In this document: one piece after another, positions 1 to 12,028 of the stretch | Layout of the letters: each line of letters opens with the position of its first letter | How positions within the stretch are numbered: the first letter of the stretch is position 1 | Assembly (NCBI GenBank): GCA_019925795.1 | Contig: CM034311.1 | Location: 16,436,926-16,500,925 of the forward strand | Source: Dendrobium chrysotoxum | Lineage: Eukaryota > Streptophyta > Magnoliopsida > Asparagales > Orchidaceae | Direction: 5' to 3' | Length of the DNA stretch: 64,000 bases | Position numbers and translations under genes: made by a program | Notes under the pieces: model-generated | Database searches by the model: none | What the model saw: the letters and a program-made list of their open reading frames with translations, nothing else | What the model was told of the DNA's origin: nothing

Positions 1-1326
1 GGGATACAATCAAATTGAAGAAATAAGCTTGAGGAAACCTTTGCCCCTGTAGCTATACTAGAAGCCATAAGGGTGCTACTAGCTTTTACTTATTTTTGGG
101 GATTTAAATTGTATCAAATGGATGTTAAGAGTGCCTTTTTAAATGGGGTGATTAAAGAAGATGTGTATGTTGATCAACCCCAAAGCTTTAAAAATTCACA
201 ATTTTTGAATCATGTATTCAAGTTAAAAAAGATATTATATGAATTAAAACAAGCACTTAGAGCATGGTATGAAAGGCTAAGCACATTTGTCAAAGATAGA
301 GACTTTGTTAAGGGTAGTGTAGATACCACCCTATTTATCAAGAAAGTAGGAGATGAACTACTTATTATTCAAATATATATCGATGATATATTATTTGGAT
401 CTTCAGATAAAAACCTATGTGATGAATTTTCAAAAATAATGAGTAAAGAGTTTGAAATGAGCATGATGGGAGAGCTAAATTATTTTCTTGGATTTAGTGT
501 GAAGTAGAGGGATAATGGAACCTTCCTTAATCAATCTAAATACATTAAGGATATCCTTAAGAAATATGAAATGGATAATGCTAAGGCAATGAATACTTCC
601 ATGAGCTCTACCATTCAGTTAGATAAGATTCCAAATGGGAAATCAATAGATCAAAAAAAATATAAAGGAATAATTGGATCACCTCTCTATTTAATTGCTA
701 GTAGACCTGATATAATATTTAATATATATCTCTCTGTTAGATTTCAAGTCAATCTAAAAGAATCTCATCTAACTACTGTTAAGAGAATCCTTAGATACCT
801 TTTAGGAACCCAAAACCTAAGTATCTAGTACCCTAGATATAGTTCATCTTTTAAAATCATAGGATATTTTGATTTTGAATTTACAAGATATTGGGTAAAT
901 AAGAAAAGTATATCAGGAACCTGTTAGTTTATTGGTCAATTATTAGTTTTCTGGTCTAGTAAAAAGTAAAATCCGTTAGCCCTATCCACCGCTGAGGTGG
1001 AATACATTATTGTAGGTAGCTGTGTTACTCAAGTCTTTTGGCTAAAGCAATAAAACTTAGATCTTGGACTACTTGTATGCACCATTCCTATCATATGTGG
1101 CAATACTAGTGCCATTTAAATATCTAAAAATCCAATTTAACACCCTCGCATAAAGCATATAGATATTAGGCATCACTTTATAAGAGATCATGTAGCTAAG
1201 AGAGATATAGAATTGTATCATATAGCTGCTGGAGACCAATTAGCAGACATCTTTACTAAACCTCTAGCCTATGACACCTTTAGCACCTTAAGGACTAAAT
1301 TAGATGCTATAAACATTCATGCTTGA
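1..1326 (+). pseudogene. Copy A: copia pol remnant (RT and RNase H)
   Basis: This is the 3' part of a Ty1/copia polyprotein that would copy element RNA into DNA. The catalytic RT box reads YIDDILFG at about 376-399 (YVDD type). The RNase H region has LSTAEVEYI near 978-1010, and the end reads ADIFTKPLA near 1243-1270 before a TGA at 1324-1326. The upstream pol, gag and 5' LTR lie outside the window. The frame is broken near 30-70 and by stops at 505, 826 and several places in RNase H, for example a stop after FLGFSVK. Protein matches copy C over its whole length, so the assignment is secure although the gene is dead. Confidence 0.93.
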
Positions 1327-2130
1327 TTCAGGATGAATCTAAATTTTTTTCCTAACATTTGAAATCAACCTTTTCTTTGTGTGCTTCAAGTTTATGTCAT
1401 TTTGAACTTGTGTGTTATTTTTTGTATGTTGTTTAATTTTTTATTTTTGTTTTTTATTTTTATTTAGTAGATTTTCCTTGATCATCACACTTTTCATTGA
1501 AGAAAATTAAAAAAAAAAAAACTATCCACATCGTGATATATGATTAACCTTCGTACTGTATAATCTACAAAGTTTACAAAAGCCTCTGCCATTAGATTAG
1601 ATCAATGGTCAGATAAACTCCATTATTGGGTATCATACTGTATGAACCTCCTTTTGTACTGTACAATATACGGGTTAGATTTTATTGGGATGAGTTCAAT
1701 TCGGTTGGTACGATCATAATTATACTTTATACTATACGAACCTCCATTCGTACAGTACGATACACATCTTAGAATCTGTTAGGATGAATTCAATTCAGGC
1801 GATACGATCATAATTGCACTTCGTATTGTATAAATACCTATTCATACTATACAATACATTTAGTCAAAAGTCGTTCTGATGACTCCTTGGGACGAACACA
1901 AATCCTTAAGATCGTCTAGTACAATATTGATCATATTGTATGATTTGACCACCTTTTTTCATAAGTCATCCAGATGATTTAACTCCTCTGATCATACTGT
2001 ATAATATTACATCGTACGGTATGATTGGTTGAAATTCTATAAATGAAGGGAGTTTCCTTAGCTCAAACCATTTAACCTTCAATTCCTTTCCCTTCTCAAA
2101 CTCATACCCCCACAAACCTACAACTCTCAA
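1327..2130 (+). promoter_or_regulatory. Copy A: pol-ORF2 spacer with decayed palindromes
   Basis: Non-coding spacer between pol and the extra ORF. From about 1540 to 2040 it carries many variants of the TCGTACNGTACGA near-palindrome, nearly all with CpG changed to TpG or CpA (for example CATACTGTATGA forms). The same kind of spacer occupies the same place in copies B and C. A promoter for ORF2 is possible but is inference. Confidence 0.6.
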
Positions 2131-3239
2131 ATAGCCAGAGGTAGCAAGTGAAGCAGATTAACCTGGGAGGCTCTTCCTCTCATCGCCATGTCGACAATCA
2201 TTTTTAATCTGCTCAAAATGAAGATGCATACTACCGATACAAGGAGGCTCGCATAACCCCTTCAAGAATGCTCAACCAACATGCCCTGAAGTTTGAGGTG
2301 ATGAGCCTATTTGCTTCAATAACTCTTCAATTTCTTCTCACCTTAGTATTCCCTTTAAATTCAGAACTTCTCACTGAATTCTTAGCAAACCTTAGCAATG
2401 TTGAAACCTACACCATGTCCTCCTATGTTTGTCATTGCCCTGTAGAAATCATTAAGGAAGATTTAGGGGAATATATCCAACTTTCTACTGAAGGACCCTG
2501 TCCACAATCTATGGCCTCTAGGGGTGATTATGATTGGAGAGCTATAAATCTAATGATTCAAAATGTCACCCTTAATCCGCACCAACCTTTAGTCTATTCC
2601 CTAAACAAAAATGTAAGAGTTATCTAGCATGTTCTTCGTATCTCAATCATACCTAAAGCTGGAGACCATGTCAATATCACTCAAGTACTTTTCTTAGTAA
2701 CATATTTCATAATGTTGAATACCAAATTCGATGAAGCTCAAATGCTCTTCGATTATATTCAAAAACTGACACCTATTCTACTCACCTCAACTAGAATGAA
2801 ACAAAATGTCACCTTAGGTTACGTTATATCCTATATCTTAGAGAAAAAATATAAACTCACCCACCCTGCACCTCCTGACCATACTCCTATCTTCTACACG
2901 GATGCTTCCTTCCATATTCTTTTTCATCAGGGGCATGAGCACGATAGGCCTGATTTTGATAAAGAAGGAGCTGCTCTTGCAGCTGCACCACCACCAGTGG
3001 CACCAAAACCAGTACCAACACCTCACTTCTATTCATATGATGAGATGGTACAAAGATTTGATCTTCTAAAGTCTTGCCTGGACCAACATCAATAGCAACA
3101 TGAGACTGACAAGGCTTGGTTTCGGGAACAATTCTCCTCAATCTAACAATAACTCTCTTCAATTCACAACTCCTTCCAGCCACCACCACCATCACCGCCT
3201 GATCAGGGATCTTCATTTATTAGTTTATTCTTGGTGTGA
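2131..3239 (+). pseudogene. Copy A: extra ORF2 (env-like position) of Sirevirus-type element
   Basis: Related to the ORF at 17261-18378 and 37201-38278. The start codon aligned with copy B is now ATA at 2131. The first 130 bases hold frameshifts; a good frame then runs 2268-2627 and, after a stop, 2712-3095, ending at the TGA at 3237-3239. Visible parts are a hydrophobic stretch (LQFLLTLVFPL), a conserved IIPKAGD motif after the first stop, a Pro/Ala-rich linker (AAAPPPVAPKP), a helical segment and a terminal run of prolines followed by DQ. It looks like the family listed as putative plant transposon protein. I see no signal peptide, so an envelope role is doubtful. Function unknown. Confidence 0.75.
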
Positions 3240-3315
3240 TGTATTTTCCATGTTTCAGATCTTGTAGTTTTTCTTTCTTGCTTTTGGTGTTTCTTCTCTT
3301 TTTGGTGATGTTTAA

Positions 3316-3577
3316 AGGGGGAGTATGTGTTTGGTTGTATGTCTACATTTGCTAAAAAAGTATTTTATTTATATTTTTATTTTCTCAATTATTTTATTTA
3401 TTATATTAATTTTTTTAAATAAAAAAAGTAAATAAAAAATAAAAAAGTTCAAAATAAAAGGTGTAACCCCTTTTTCTTTTAAAATCTATCACATAGTGAA
3501 AGGGAGCTTAGGAGAGATAAACTTTAAATTTTCTTTCAACTAAAAATATTTGTCATCATCAAAAAGGGGGAGATTAT
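3316..3577 (+). other. Copy A: polypurine tract region
   Basis: Two PPT-like runs occur, AAAGGGGGAGTATG near 3316 and AAAAAGGGGGAGATTAT at 3561-3577. The second directly abuts the 3' LTR and is the likely primer for plus-strand DNA synthesis. Several PPT-like copies upstream of the 3' LTR are a known Sirevirus trait, and copies B and C show it too. Confidence 0.75.
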
Positions 3578-5492
3578 TGCAATTCAGGATCCCTAGCTTG
3601 TAATTTTGTTGATAACAAACACTATTGATTGATTTTTTTATTTATTTCTCTTAGCATGAATATTGGATATAGTATTTGATCTATGTGTACTAATATTTAG
3701 GAAAAATATACACTGTTCAAGACTGCTGAAGACTCAAGCTTGGGTAGAACAGAGTGTCAAGTTAAAGAGTCTATAATTTTAACTTTCATATAATTTTCTA
3801 TTTCTTTAGTTTGACCATAAAAGGGTATATGCAATTGGTGACCGTGGACACACAAATAGGGGGAGTGAGGAAAATATAAGATTTTTTTTGAACTAATTAT
3901 AATGTATGACTTACAATCATACTATATGATCAGTTATTCAAAAAATAATCTTTAATGGCTCATTGAATCATTAATTATAATGAACTAATCATACTATACG
4001 ATGTCTATTATACTGTACAATTTGTTTCAATCTTTAAACCCTAGCAGCCAGATAAATTAAGTATGAAATTTGAAAAATAACTTTTGAACTAATCGTACTG
4101 TACGATCCTAATGTACTGTATGATATTTTGAAATCTTACTTAAATTATCCTCTGTAATTAGTCAATCAAATCATAGTTGAATTAATGATAATAGATTATA
4201 CTGTATAATCTTGATCATACCGTATGATTGACAGAGATAAAATTTGGTTGTCTCGAATATTATACCAAACAAAACCATGATTATTAAAATGATCATATTG
4301 TATGATATTTATATCATACTAGATGACCGACTAGAAATTAATTAACCGTACTGTATAATGAGAATAGTACGGGATGATTGATAGAGATGATTATCAATCA
4401 TCCCATGGATCATCCTGTATGAATATAAAGAAATTAAACAGATTGTACTAGATGACCTCACGATTGTACTGTATGATATGTTTATAAAATTTGAACAGTT
4501 CATCTGAATGATTGTTTGCATCATACTAGATGGGTCTTATCTTTGAACTGTTCACACTGTATGAACTAATATCATACTGTACAAATAGAGATGGGACAAC
4601 TTGAATTTTTAGGATTTTTTGAAGACCAATACTTAAGTAATATTTTAATAATCTCTTAGGATAAGAGAGAGGAGTACTTGGCTGTAGAAGGTACTCTGAG
4701 AGAAGAATTCTTGAGAGCTCTTGGGTGAGAGAGGAAGAAGAAGGTAAGTTTTAGCGTGAGGGAGAAGTAGTGTGAGGGGTTCACACGGTTACTCCAAGCT
4801 TGCTTACACCTTGTGAATCCTTGAAGTTTCTCTTGAGAGAGAGGCTTCTAAGTCAAGTCCTCTAGGTTCTCTGCCTTTTTCATGAGGGATAAAAAGGAGT
4901 TGTGGTTCTCTGCCTTCTTCAAGATTGAGAAAAAGGAGCTGAGGTTCTCTGCGTTCTCTAGGAGGGAGAAAAAGATTAAAGGTTCGTTACCATCACCAGG
5001 AGGGATATATAGCTTTCGGCACTTCGCTGCACCAGGATTGGTAGAAGGGATTTCTATAAGGGCTTCTCCTCTTTATTGTGGGGGCAAAAGGAGAGACACT
5101 TAGTTTAGTGCAATACCCGGAGTGGAGGATTCCGGGGAGTGGACGTAGGTCAAGGTTGACAACCACTATAAAAATTTCTTGTGTGCTTTTTTCTTTTTGC
5201 ATTTACTTTTCTGCAATTTTATTTTTCTCTTATCTATAAGTTGAATTTACTGCACCAATTTTAATATTAAAAATCAATTATAATTAGAATAGGTTATTGC
5301 TTGCAAAATGGATAACTTACATGTTTTGAAAAAGTATCTTAAATTCTCAATTGCTTATGTACATTTTTAAGTATTTATTTTGGATTTGTTTTAAAATCAT
5401 ATTCTAAAAAAAATATTGATACATCAGTATTTTTGTTGAGTAATTTTTAAATTACTAATTCACCACCTTTTTGTGCGCTTCGGGCTATTTCA
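3578..5492 (+). mobile_element. Copy A: 3' LTR of Sirevirus-like element
   Basis: Starts TGCAATTCAGG right after the PPT and ends CTATTTCA at 5492, by alignment with the LTR ends of copies B and C; length 1915 bp. U3 (about 3890-4600) holds an array of TCGTACNGTACGA variants, of which I find only one exact copy, at about 4091. R/U5 (about 4860-5000) holds repeats beginning GGTTCTCTGCC with GAGGGAGAAAAAGG-type ends, then a (C)ACTATAAA stretch. The expected target duplication would be TTGAG (5493-5497); its partner lies outside the window. Confidence 0.8.
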
Positions 5493-5497
5493 TTGAG

Positions 5498-7446
5498 GTC
5501 TCACAAGCTCCTCGAACTTTCATCTCTCTCTATCTCTCTCCAAATCACATAAATCACACAACTTTTCCACTATTTGCACGATTCTCCAGCCTTGCTGCCT
5601 TTTGCTCACCATTTAAGATGAAGAGATACTAGGGCATCATATTTTTCTACTTGGAGTAACTGTCAAACCCTCCCTTCTCCTTCTACTTCATTTCTTTCTC
5701 TCCACAATAGCCACCAAATTCATCTTTCCCCTCTTTTCTTTCTTCCTCTTAGTGTTTTCCCCGAATCCATGCAGTTGTTAGGGAAGGGTTTCCTTCTTAC
5801 TTCCTTCTTTCTCTTAGATCGAGTTTGAGCCCTCTCCTCCTACTTTCCCTGTTGACTAAGATCATTTAACATGGGTAAACTAATATTACTATTATTGTCA
5901 TTTGAATTTTAGATTTGATTGACGACATTATGTTTTGATTAACTATACTTACATAATTTTGTACTTTTATTTGTGTGTGTATGTTTTCTTCTTTTTATAT
6001 ATTGTGATTTAATTTATAAACTTTGGAATCTAGGTTATTTTGGATGTTATTGACTTAATCATTTTATGGCCTAAATCATTTAGGCTTGATTAATGATATT
6101 CAATTTAAGCTCAGTTTGTGTGAGCTTTAGGTTTTAAGTATTTTAGTCTTTTAGTGTTATTTTTGAATGCTAATTAGGATTTCGTTTGTAGGACATTCGA
6201 GTTATTATTCAGGCGATGTTGTCAATTGAGCATCTTTTGACTTTGGGTTTTGTGTTACTCGCCTAGATTTAAGTGACTATTATTTATTTTTTTGTATGAA
6301 CATATCCTTCCTTGTTAAGGGCATACATTTATGTTATTGATAATGGGATTTTGATAACTGATCATACAGACAGTCTTGTTATTGCAAATTCTTTCATTTT
6401 ACGCATATGCTCGTAATGAATTAGAAAGTTTCATAAATATATTATTTTTGATTTATTGAAGCATAAACTCTTGTATACCAATTCTTATATTTTCATGCAC
6501 GTGCACTTATTGAATGCAATAAATGTTATATTGGCAAATCATATCTTATTATGAAATAACATTCATTATATTGAAACTAGAAAAACTTATTGAAAAGTGC
6601 TTATGAAAATTTTGGAAAAGAATATGCTTGGGTGCATTGAATTATATGTTGGTAGAACCCTATTGGATATTGGCTAACTAGGCATTTAAGACTATTGGGT
6701 GCATTGAAGTGTATGTTGGTAGTACCCTTTTGGATATTGGATATTGTTTACCTTCTCGGTGGTGGGTATTTGATAAATCGACTATAACTATATACATATA
6801 AATGTATAAATATATAATTATATATGAATTAAAATTAAAGATTTTCTAATAAATATCTGAAAAGACATTTTGAGTTGTGTTGATATCTAGTGTGAAATCA
6901 TCTATAAGCATTGCAAGGATTTGACATTTATAGCAGTTTGACATACACACTGATGACACTAGTATACTAGAATTTATTGTAAGAAACATAGCATATCTCA
7001 TAGCTATTTTGATTTAGTGTCTATAGGTTACTGCTTCCACTTTTTTTGGTTGTTCATACCGTATGCCCCATTTTACGTATATGCTCATTGTCTCTTTTTA
7101 CAGCAAGCCTACAACAAGTCTTATAGGCTTGTTTAGCTGACCATCACCTTAAGTGTAGAGTTATAAACAGTAGACTATACTTGGTATTTTATATTTTGTA
7201 GTAGATTATTATATATTTGCTTTGTGGGTTGGGTAATTTCTTTCATGTTATTATTTCCTTCAGACTTATTCTGCTTGTAATAGTCATATTGCATTAGTGT
7301 ACTTTTATTTAAATTCCTATTAATGAAATAAATATTTGATTTCCTTTTTATTATTTATGTTGATACACACACACACACAGGTCTTTATATCCCTTCATCG
7401 TATCTCATGTTACCGGGGTGTCCCAACTTCCAAACTCGGGGTGTGA
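5498..7446 (+). mobile_element. Del/Tekay-type gypsy LTR remnant (probable)
   Basis: Non-coding, AT-rich. Near 6630-6750 a segment of about 65-70 bp is directly repeated (TTGGGTGCATTGAA... GGATATTGG). The 3' end near 7415-7446 reads GGGGTGTCCCAACTTCCAAACTCGGGGTGTGA, split here as two motifs: GGGGTGTCCCAA and CTCGGGGTGTGA. This resembles the ends of Del-type gypsy LTRs. No paired LTR, PBS or coding region is seen. A (CA)n run is at 7366-7378. Confidence 0.4.
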
Positions 7447-7479
7447 AAACCTATAACCTAGAAGGCTTCTTTTAATGGT

Positions 7480-7762
7480 AGTAGTGTGATAGAAATATAT
7501 TTGTTGTCATGTCAATTATATGAGATTTTTAAATATTATCTCTCTTAATCTGATTAGGAGAGTAGATGTTTTAGATCTAGTGTATATTAAGGTGTAGGCC
7601 AACCTAAAAAGACTTAATTAGAAAGTATTAAAAACGACCTTTTTTCGTTAGATTTAAATGGGAATTTGACTCTTAATATGACAATGAAGAAAAAAGTATT
7701 CAAGTAGCAAGCCCCATCCACTGAGATAAAGGCTTAATGTTGTTGTTGTTGTTGTTGTTGTT
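7480..7762 (+). mobile_element. RTE-clade LINE 3' end with (TTG)n tail
   Basis: The last bases, CCCCATCCACTGAGATAAAG then GCTTAATG and a run of GTT units at 7738-7762, match the usual end of plant RTE elements (ADP.. near the C-terminus, then GGATAAGGCTT(TTG)n). The preceding 250 bases look like a decayed RTE ORF C-terminus with stops. 5'-truncated, as is normal for LINEs. Confidence 0.55.
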
Positions 7763-8660
7763 GTACTTTTATCTCCCTCAATGGTCGCGAGTAATATTGA
7801 GATCTAAAAATATATATATATAAAAGGATAATAATTTTTATAAAGTTACTGTTGCAGTTCTGATTATAAAAATTGTCTAATCACATGAAAAATTGTTTAA
7901 AAACTAATATGAAAGCTGGAACATAGTTGAACTATGAGAATTATCTAGTAAATAAAACTGTGAAGCAACTGCCTCAATAGAACCTTGATGTCAGTGGATG
8001 AAGATTTTCTAGCCTCTTAGTGGGCCAACATCATATTTATCTTTCGAGCACATTAATGCTATACGACTCCACCCACAATTTAAGGAAAAAAAATCTGATG
8101 ATATTTAGAGAGAAGTTGTAAAAAAATATATTGTCAAAAAGGATTTCTTAATCTCTTTATATATCTTAATAATGATACAACAAAATTAGCTTGGCTCAAT
8201 TTGGATTGAATTATTTCGGATTTACACAAATTGGTTGGAAGTTATTGAGAGTTAGCATATAGTACTTCCATTAAATAAAAATCATGTGATAATAAATTGA
8301 TCATACAATCAGACAATTGTAATAAGCCACCCAAGATAGTGATTTCACCCAATAGATTGGCTATCTAAATCAGCATGTCGGTGACTTCAAATTGACAACA
8401 TATCTAATAAGTTAGCTTAACGGGTCAACAACTCTCTCAAACAAGCCAACAATTGAATCACATCAATTCAGGATACTGACCTTTAAGATGTAAGCTCTAA
8501 TCAACAGTTACTTACATGTAAATAGCTCATGTGTTCCACGTGTATTTCTTATATATTTCTTAGCTACATTTTAAGTTACATATTTCATATAATTAAATAT
8601 ACTCAAAACCCTATAAATATAATGCTAGTGTGTCATTCTAATCATTTTTTATGGCATTAA
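7763..8660. other. AT-rich sequence, nothing recognised
   Basis: No convincing ORF, repeat termini or RNA gene seen. It is the left flank of the gypsy element that begins at 8661. Confidence 0.6.
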
Positions 8661-10435
8661 CGTCATACCGTAGAATTTAATTTGAAAACAAATTTATCTT
8701 TTATATTTTAGTAATAACAATCAGAGCTATCTAATTTTTTCAATAATAAAATATTAGTGGAAATAAGTCTATTGTTCAAAACATCAATATACATCAGTGT
8801 TCATTACCAAAAAAATCATATACACTAGCCAGGAGTCATACAAATATAATATATTGCTCAAAAGAATAACTAAAAGATAAATTGATAGTGAAACTTGAAG
8901 AATCATGTACCTAATCAGCCTTACAATCTTGAATCTCTTTCCTGACCTGAAATCATTAAACCACATATATTGAGCTTATAAAGCCCAGCAGGTCACTAGA
9001 ACTCTACTATTGAACTCAAAGAACAAAAAAGAAACATTATGCATAAAATCATTTAGTTCATAACAATAGCAGTTGATATGATCATGAAGCTATGTAGAAA
9101 TAGTAAAAGATGTGAGATAACAGTATGGATGTCAAAATGGTAAGACTGTAAATCATCATTTTTAAACCAAACATCATAGTAGTATTATCCTAACTATAAG
9201 AAAATAGCATGAATAAGTAAAGTGGATTCATCTATAAAAATTGTCAGAAATCTATGATAATGTAGCATTATCAAGGAATCATATAAGAGTGCACATAATG
9301 TTAGTTATTATGTATCAGTCTCAAATTGCTATCTTAATCACATGCTCAGTAAAAATAAATTTGTAACAATGATTCAATAATAGTAAATCAGTGTCTTATA
9401 TACATGTCCAAGCAGTCATATTAAACAGGTAAAGAATTTTAGTTTGTTTGATATTTTTCCAGTAAGTAATCTTAGTTCAGTATTTAGATGGCTTTCAGTA
9501 ATCAAAGTCATCACTCTTGCTCATCAGTACAATAGTATCCCCTTTTAACTCTTAATCAATAAATCATATGAATCAGTAGAGGATATCACTATAAACCATA
9601 ATATTTAAAGGAAAGCTTGTCATATCACTATTATGTATAGGTATAAATTAATGTCTAGCCTACCTCAGTAATGAACTAGCCTGTCTTGTTTTTATACACA
9701 TAATATAACAAAAGTAATAATGATCATCTATTTCTCATTCAAATGTAAGTATTTATTTATAATGCTTGTTTCATCAGTATGCTTGTGTCAGGATGTAAAA
9801 AATCATTATATAACTTATTAGTACTCAAATCATACAAAATGCAAGAAATAATATTTCAAATAGAGAAAATACAAATTATTTAACCAAAATGAGCATAATA
9901 ATCAATACTACTATATACCAAAAGTTATGCTATGAAAGTTTACTAAATCGATAAAAAATGCTATAAATATCGATTTAGATAGAATAATAAATTTTGTAAT
10001 CAAAATCTTTAAAAAAATAGATAGGATATAAGGCACCAACAATGATTAGAACAATTTTTGTAACAACAACGTCAGATAGAAAAACCCTAGAAGCCTTCTC
10101 TCTTTCCTCTCTCCTCCTTCTCCCTTTCTCCTTTCTTCCCTTTTTGCTTCCTTTCTTAGCAAGCCAAATTAGAGAGAGAGAGAGGGGGGGGGGGGAGAAC
10201 TGTTGAGTGGATAAATTTATATTAAAAATATTTTTTAGTGCCTAACACTGCGATGCTTCAATCTGGTGTGACAATGTTGTATGCCCATTCTATAGTTACT
10301 GTAGAATAAAGAGCATCAGCACTGCTATGTCAAATTTCAGCGCCCAGCTATGCCACCCTAGAGCCACTGTGCTCAAAATCACAGTGTCATAGTTTAGAAA
10401 TTTCAAATTTTTAATAAATCCATTGGAATATTACA
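8661..10435 (-). mobile_element. 3' LTR of the gypsy element
   Basis: Read on the minus strand it starts TGTAATATTCCAATGG at 10435 and ends near 8661 (GGTATGACG, decayed from GGGGCATAACA). The sequence just outside 10435 reads GTCGGGGATGACATTTTT then AAGGTGGAAAA on the minus strand, the pol terminus and PPT typical of Del/Tekay elements. It aligns along its length with 12029-14209. A GA/G-rich run is at 10171-10197. Confidence 0.75.
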
Positions 10436-12028
10436 AATTTTCCACCTTAAAAAATGTCATCCCCGACATTTCTACTGAGGATCTGGGGTATAAAATTAAT
10501 ATAAAATACTTTAATTCTAATACAATAAAAATTCAAATTCAACTTAAAATTGTACTGAAGTCAAATTGAAAGCATGTCAAAAATCTAGTCGAACCAAAAA
10601 TCAATGCTCTATCATACAGATAGGTAGTTCATTAATCACACATTATTTACTTATGCAATAAAATGATATATCAGCCGTTCAAAATAGAAATTCTTACCAT
10701 TTAAACTCTCATATTATAATAGATCTTCTTAGTACTGTAAATTGTACACTTATGGCATCATTAGTTTAAGTGATGTTGATCCTAGTACAATAGACTCCCT
10801 CTAACAACCACTACTTGCTTTGTCATCAGCCATGTTCTTTGATCTTTCACTGTATTCTCTCAATCCTACAATCTTCTGTCCTTCAATCTTTTTAGACTAT
10901 CCTACTCTAGAATCGGTTCTTCCTCCAGGTCCTTTATGTGAATAATCTGATATCTTGTGTCCTTGCTATCCACATCAAAAATATCATCCTATCAAAAGAT
11001 AGTAATGACTCTGAATGTCTCCTTCCATAATGAATATAATCATTGTAACTACTGATAAGTGTAATCAATCCTCTCGTCGAATCATCATATATGATTCTCT
11101 TATCACTGACACTTTCTCTATCCTTGATTTATTCATCTCTGGCCCTTTTCTTGGTCACATCATACATTGGTAAAGGTACTACCAAATTAATCTCAATCGG
11201 TTTGTCCCTTTCCACCAACTCAAAAACTCTTGAATCCGTAGAGGTACTAATAGATGTTCAATTCCTTATTCAATCATTATAAAAATCTATAATATTTTTC
11301 TTCAATAGTAATGATCAAATGAGGAGCCTAACTAACCAATGCAGTGAACTCAGCTTCATATTATATCATTATCTTACATCCTTGTTCTAGTCTTATAAAG
11401 GCTTCTTATACCTTTCATCAAGCAAAGGGTGATAAAAACTATATTCTAAACGCTGTAGTAAACTCTTCCCAAGTAATCTCTATATTAGTTTTTCCCTAAA
11501 ATTTTTCCTACCATTGTTCTATACACCATATCTCTACTTTACCTTCAAATAGAAAGACAACTAAAGGTACCTTCCAATTTTCTAGGCACTACATACTATC
11601 GAAGATCTTATTTATTCTCAATAGCCAATCTTTTGTAATATGGGGTTCTACAACTTATTTAAATAGTGGAAGTTTTAATTTATAAAATATTTATAAATGC
11701 TTATCGCCCTCTTCTTCTTTACTTTAAGTTGGCTTGCTCTGTATATCTCTCATTACCTATGCTATAACGCTAGCCAGTTGCATAATACTATCTAATGGGA
11801 CTGATGTTACTAGAACTACACTATGTTATTCATTAGATAAATTTTCCTATGGTAGATCCATTTCAGCTATTCACTTATACAATCATATCTAAATAATTTA
11901 TACATGTAATCAATTATATATTCAAAATAATGCACCTTAATCTACCTGATCATACTTGATTCATAAATGATTCTTATAGCTTTAGTGACAATTTAATTCT
12001 TCCAACAATAATGCTCTGATACCAAATT
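10436..12028 (-). pseudogene. gypsy gag remnant and PBS
   Basis: On the minus strand the PBS TGGTATCAGAGC (12013-12024) lies four bases from the 5' LTR end and pairs with plant initiator tRNA-Met. Downstream, decayed retrotransposon gag sequence is readable in several frames, with the landmark ITWEEFTTAF near 11450-11482 and W..RINKIFDSM further upstream (near 11600), as in the capsid domain of Del-type elements. No zinc knuckle, protease or RT follows; the sequence runs into the 3' PPT. The plus-strand reading frame near 11091 is a shadow. Confidence 0.6.

Noticed and set aside
2838..3216. Minus-strand open frames opposite ORF2 of copy A
   Set aside because: Shadows of the ORF2 coding strand, which has homologues in copies B and C.
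12007..12024. tRNA gene fragment with ATACCA
   Set aside because: It is the primer binding site of the minus-strand gypsy element; no tRNA body is present.
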